Origin: Marsupella aquatica
Lineage: Eukaryota; Marchantiophyta
Direction: 5' to 3'
DNA: 64,000 nucleotides
Assembly (NCBI GenBank): GCA_973895155.1
Contig: OZ316891.1
Location: forward strand, 15,996,001 to 16,060,000
Under the pieces are notes generated by a model. That model saw only the letters and a program-made list of their open reading frames with translations, searched no databases and had not been told where the DNA came from. Below, in pieces: positions 62,466-64,000 of the stretch. Numbering within the stretch: the stretch's first letter is position 1; each line of letters begins with the position of its first letter. The position numbers were made by a program, and so were the translations under genes.

Positions 62466-63243
62466 AAGCTTCTAAAAAGTTGCGCATCTGATCCCCACTT
62501 GCATTGGCAAGATTGTCCATTTTGGGTGAACTCAGCAAGGGACATTCTATTTGGTCCCATTGCTCGGTGGTTCTTGGTGATCGGTGCTTTCTTGGTCATT
62601 GGTGCTTGGTTGGTGATCGGTGCTTGATCTTTGTTGTGATCGGTGCTTGGTGCTCGCCATCCAAATCAGATCCAATCCAATCCTGCACTGACTGTGCTGT
62701 GAAGGTAAGAACATTGCTATTCATATAGCAACTCTTTTTGTGGGTTCCAAAGTGAATGAAATTGTTGTTTGGTTTTGTTTACTTGCAGCTTGGCTTAGCA
62801 GAATGCACATAGTTAGCAAAAAACTGATAGTCTCTCAGGGGGGGTCTATTATCAGAGTTGGAACATGTTAGTAGAAAACTGATAGTAGACAAACAGACCC
62901 TCGGAGTATCAAAGAAAGCTTGTTTGTCAATGTGATAGAGAACCTGGTTTTTTTTAACCTGGCATTTTTGTTTTTCAAAGCATTTCTGGTGAGACTATAA
63001 AGAGTGTCACAGTGAGAGAGTTTGTGGTCCTCATTCACTTTCACTGTACTAAGCTTTTGGTGTATGTTGAGACTATTGATGTTTTATTGAGCTTTTTGTT
63101 GTGTTTGGGACTTGTGCAGGGGTTTTGTATTGAATTATCGATCATAGAGCAGCAATTCTAGGCATCTGTTTGAAGGATACAAGTAAGCTTCACTTTGTTG
63201 CAGAGCAGCAGACGGTTTCTTATAGTTTATGGTTTAGTGTACT
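62466..63243. other. Noncoding stretch with GATCGGTGCTTGGT repeats
   Basis: Around 62,555-62,655 a 12-20-bp motif (TTGGTGATCGGTGCT) is repeated about five times. Otherwise AT-rich, with no recognised gene. Part may be the leader of the BRCT gene that follows. Confidence 0.35.
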
Positions 63244-63906
63244 ATGAGTCGTAGACAAGCCATTCCACAAAATGCCACACCTAGTTCAATATCAAACCCC
63301 ATTTTCCAAGGCGTGAATGCCATCTTAGTTCAAAATGGATTTTCTAAAGCTCGTTTTCAAGTCTTTCATAGAAAGCTGATAGAACGTCATGGTGGACAAA
63401 TGTGATATTCTATCCACCAAGACCACTCACATTGTTGTCGATTCATGGAAAGCAGTCCTATCCACATGGTCCTGGTCTGATGTGAATCGCTTTGTTCAAA
63501 ATCAGGCAATGAAAGTTGTCTCATTTGAATGGATGTGTGAATCCTTAAAGGTAGGGTTATGTCTGGAAGAAGGCCCTTTCAACTTAATGTTGACTGAGGT
63601 AGATTCTGAGGCTTACAATACCAAGAGGAAACTAGAAATGATTAAACAGGATGAGGCAAATGCCCTTTGGCAAAGTGTAAACTTGATCATACCAAAACGC
63701 AGGTGTATATAGGTTACGTTTTCCAAGTGTATCCCTGTGTTTGGTGCAGTTTACATAATAAAGACTTGCTTGTCTGATGCAAATGTTTGCATATAGGAGT
63801 CTGTCTATTTTTGGACACTATCTACTCTGTATTTTTGTTTGATACTTGTATGCATGAAATATAACTTCAACTGTCTCCCTTTCTTTCTTGCAGGGATCAA
63901 TTGGTA
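63244..63906 (+). pseudogene. BRCT-domain gene fragment (DNA polymerase lambda-like N-terminus)
   Basis: ATG 63,244 opens a frame with IFQGVNAILVQNGFSKARF, then KLIERHGGQ, which meets TGA at 63,412-63,414. The next frame continues VDKCDILSTKTTHIVVDSW, RFVQNQAMKVVSFEWMCESL and GLCLEEGPFNL, ending at a donor (CGCAG|GTGTAT) near 63,704. Together they give a complete BRCT fold: N-terminal strand, KTTHIVV and the SFEWMCESL Trp helix. The order and the tail VDSEAYNTKRK recall the N-terminus of plant Pol lambda. An acceptor (CTTGCAG) at about 63,893 begins another exon with an early stop. The frame change suggests a pseudogene or a truncated duplicate. Confidence 0.5.
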
Positions 63907-64000
63907 GAAGTTGGGAATTGGGGAGGTTGTGTTTAGGCCCTTGCTAAGGTCAATCCCGATACCTTGTTTGTTGTGGCCTTGTTATTTTGTTGGAGTGGGC

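Overview
The window looks like nuclear DNA of a land plant. It has spliced genes with short introns, plant-type Ty3/Gypsy chromovirus and Ty1/Copia elements whose primer-binding sites match the initiator Met tRNA, a MULE-like transposase with a SWIM zinc finger, and one ordinary host gene, an alkaline (phyto)ceramidase. I cannot place the species further. About 80% of the window is transposable-element sequence, much of it nested.

Region 1 (1 to about 8,850) is a large DNA-element-like unit with two divergent genes. The plus-strand gene (4637-8391, two exons) is a MULE-like transposase with one in-frame TAG. The minus-strand gene (3403 to beyond the left edge, multi-exon) has a ParB-like N-terminal domain and a methyltransferase-like C-terminal part. 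All recognisable introns and flanks of both genes carry copies of a 15-bp palindrome, TAGCGCC-N-GGCGCTA.

Region 2 (about 9,050 to 16,315, continuing at 22,301 to about 22,870) is a second, related unit on the minus strand. A multi-exon gene, or two adjacent genes, encodes in order: a ParB-like domain, a beta-class DNA-methyltransferase-like domain (DPSS then FGEGTN), an acidic segment, a very long Glu/Ala/Lys coiled coil, a Ulp1 (C48) cysteine protease and an FCP1/NIF-like HAD domain that has lost its catalytic Asp pair. Most introns and the flanks carry a different 16-bp palindrome, ACGCGAC-NN-GTCGCGT. The same palindrome sits in each unit of an 80-bp tandem array at 22.4-22.85 kb. A 5'-truncated Ty3/Gypsy copy (16,320-22,300) lies between the two parts.

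Region 3 (about 25,245 to 52,670) is a nest. A minus-strand chromovirus holds a minus-strand Copia element (27,136-45,699, TSD TTTGT) in the middle of its chromodomain. That Copia contains three later arrivals: two copies, in opposite orientation, of an unrecognised element of about 4 kb with a single ORF (27,305-31,320 and 37,844-41,919), and a second truncated Gypsy copy (about 32,096-36,429). A 285-bp hAT-like MITE sits in the chromovirus 5' LTR.

Region 4 (about 52,700-64,000) is more host-like. It has LTR relics at 53.05-53.66 kb and 59.15-59.49 kb, the intact two-exon alkaline ceramidase gene on the minus strand (56,809-55,732), a possible LINE-type ORF1 relic near 59.6-60.1 kb, degenerate tandem repeats at 61.6-62.0 kb and a BRCT-domain gene fragment at 63.2-63.9 kb.

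The main novelty candidate is the pair of ParB-like/methyltransferase-like genes on two neighbouring mobile units, each with its own class of intronic and intergenic palindromes. Most coding regions of the elements are broken, chiefly by TAG codons; where two copies can be compared these look like CAG to TAG changes, as expected from decay of CHG-methylated DNA.
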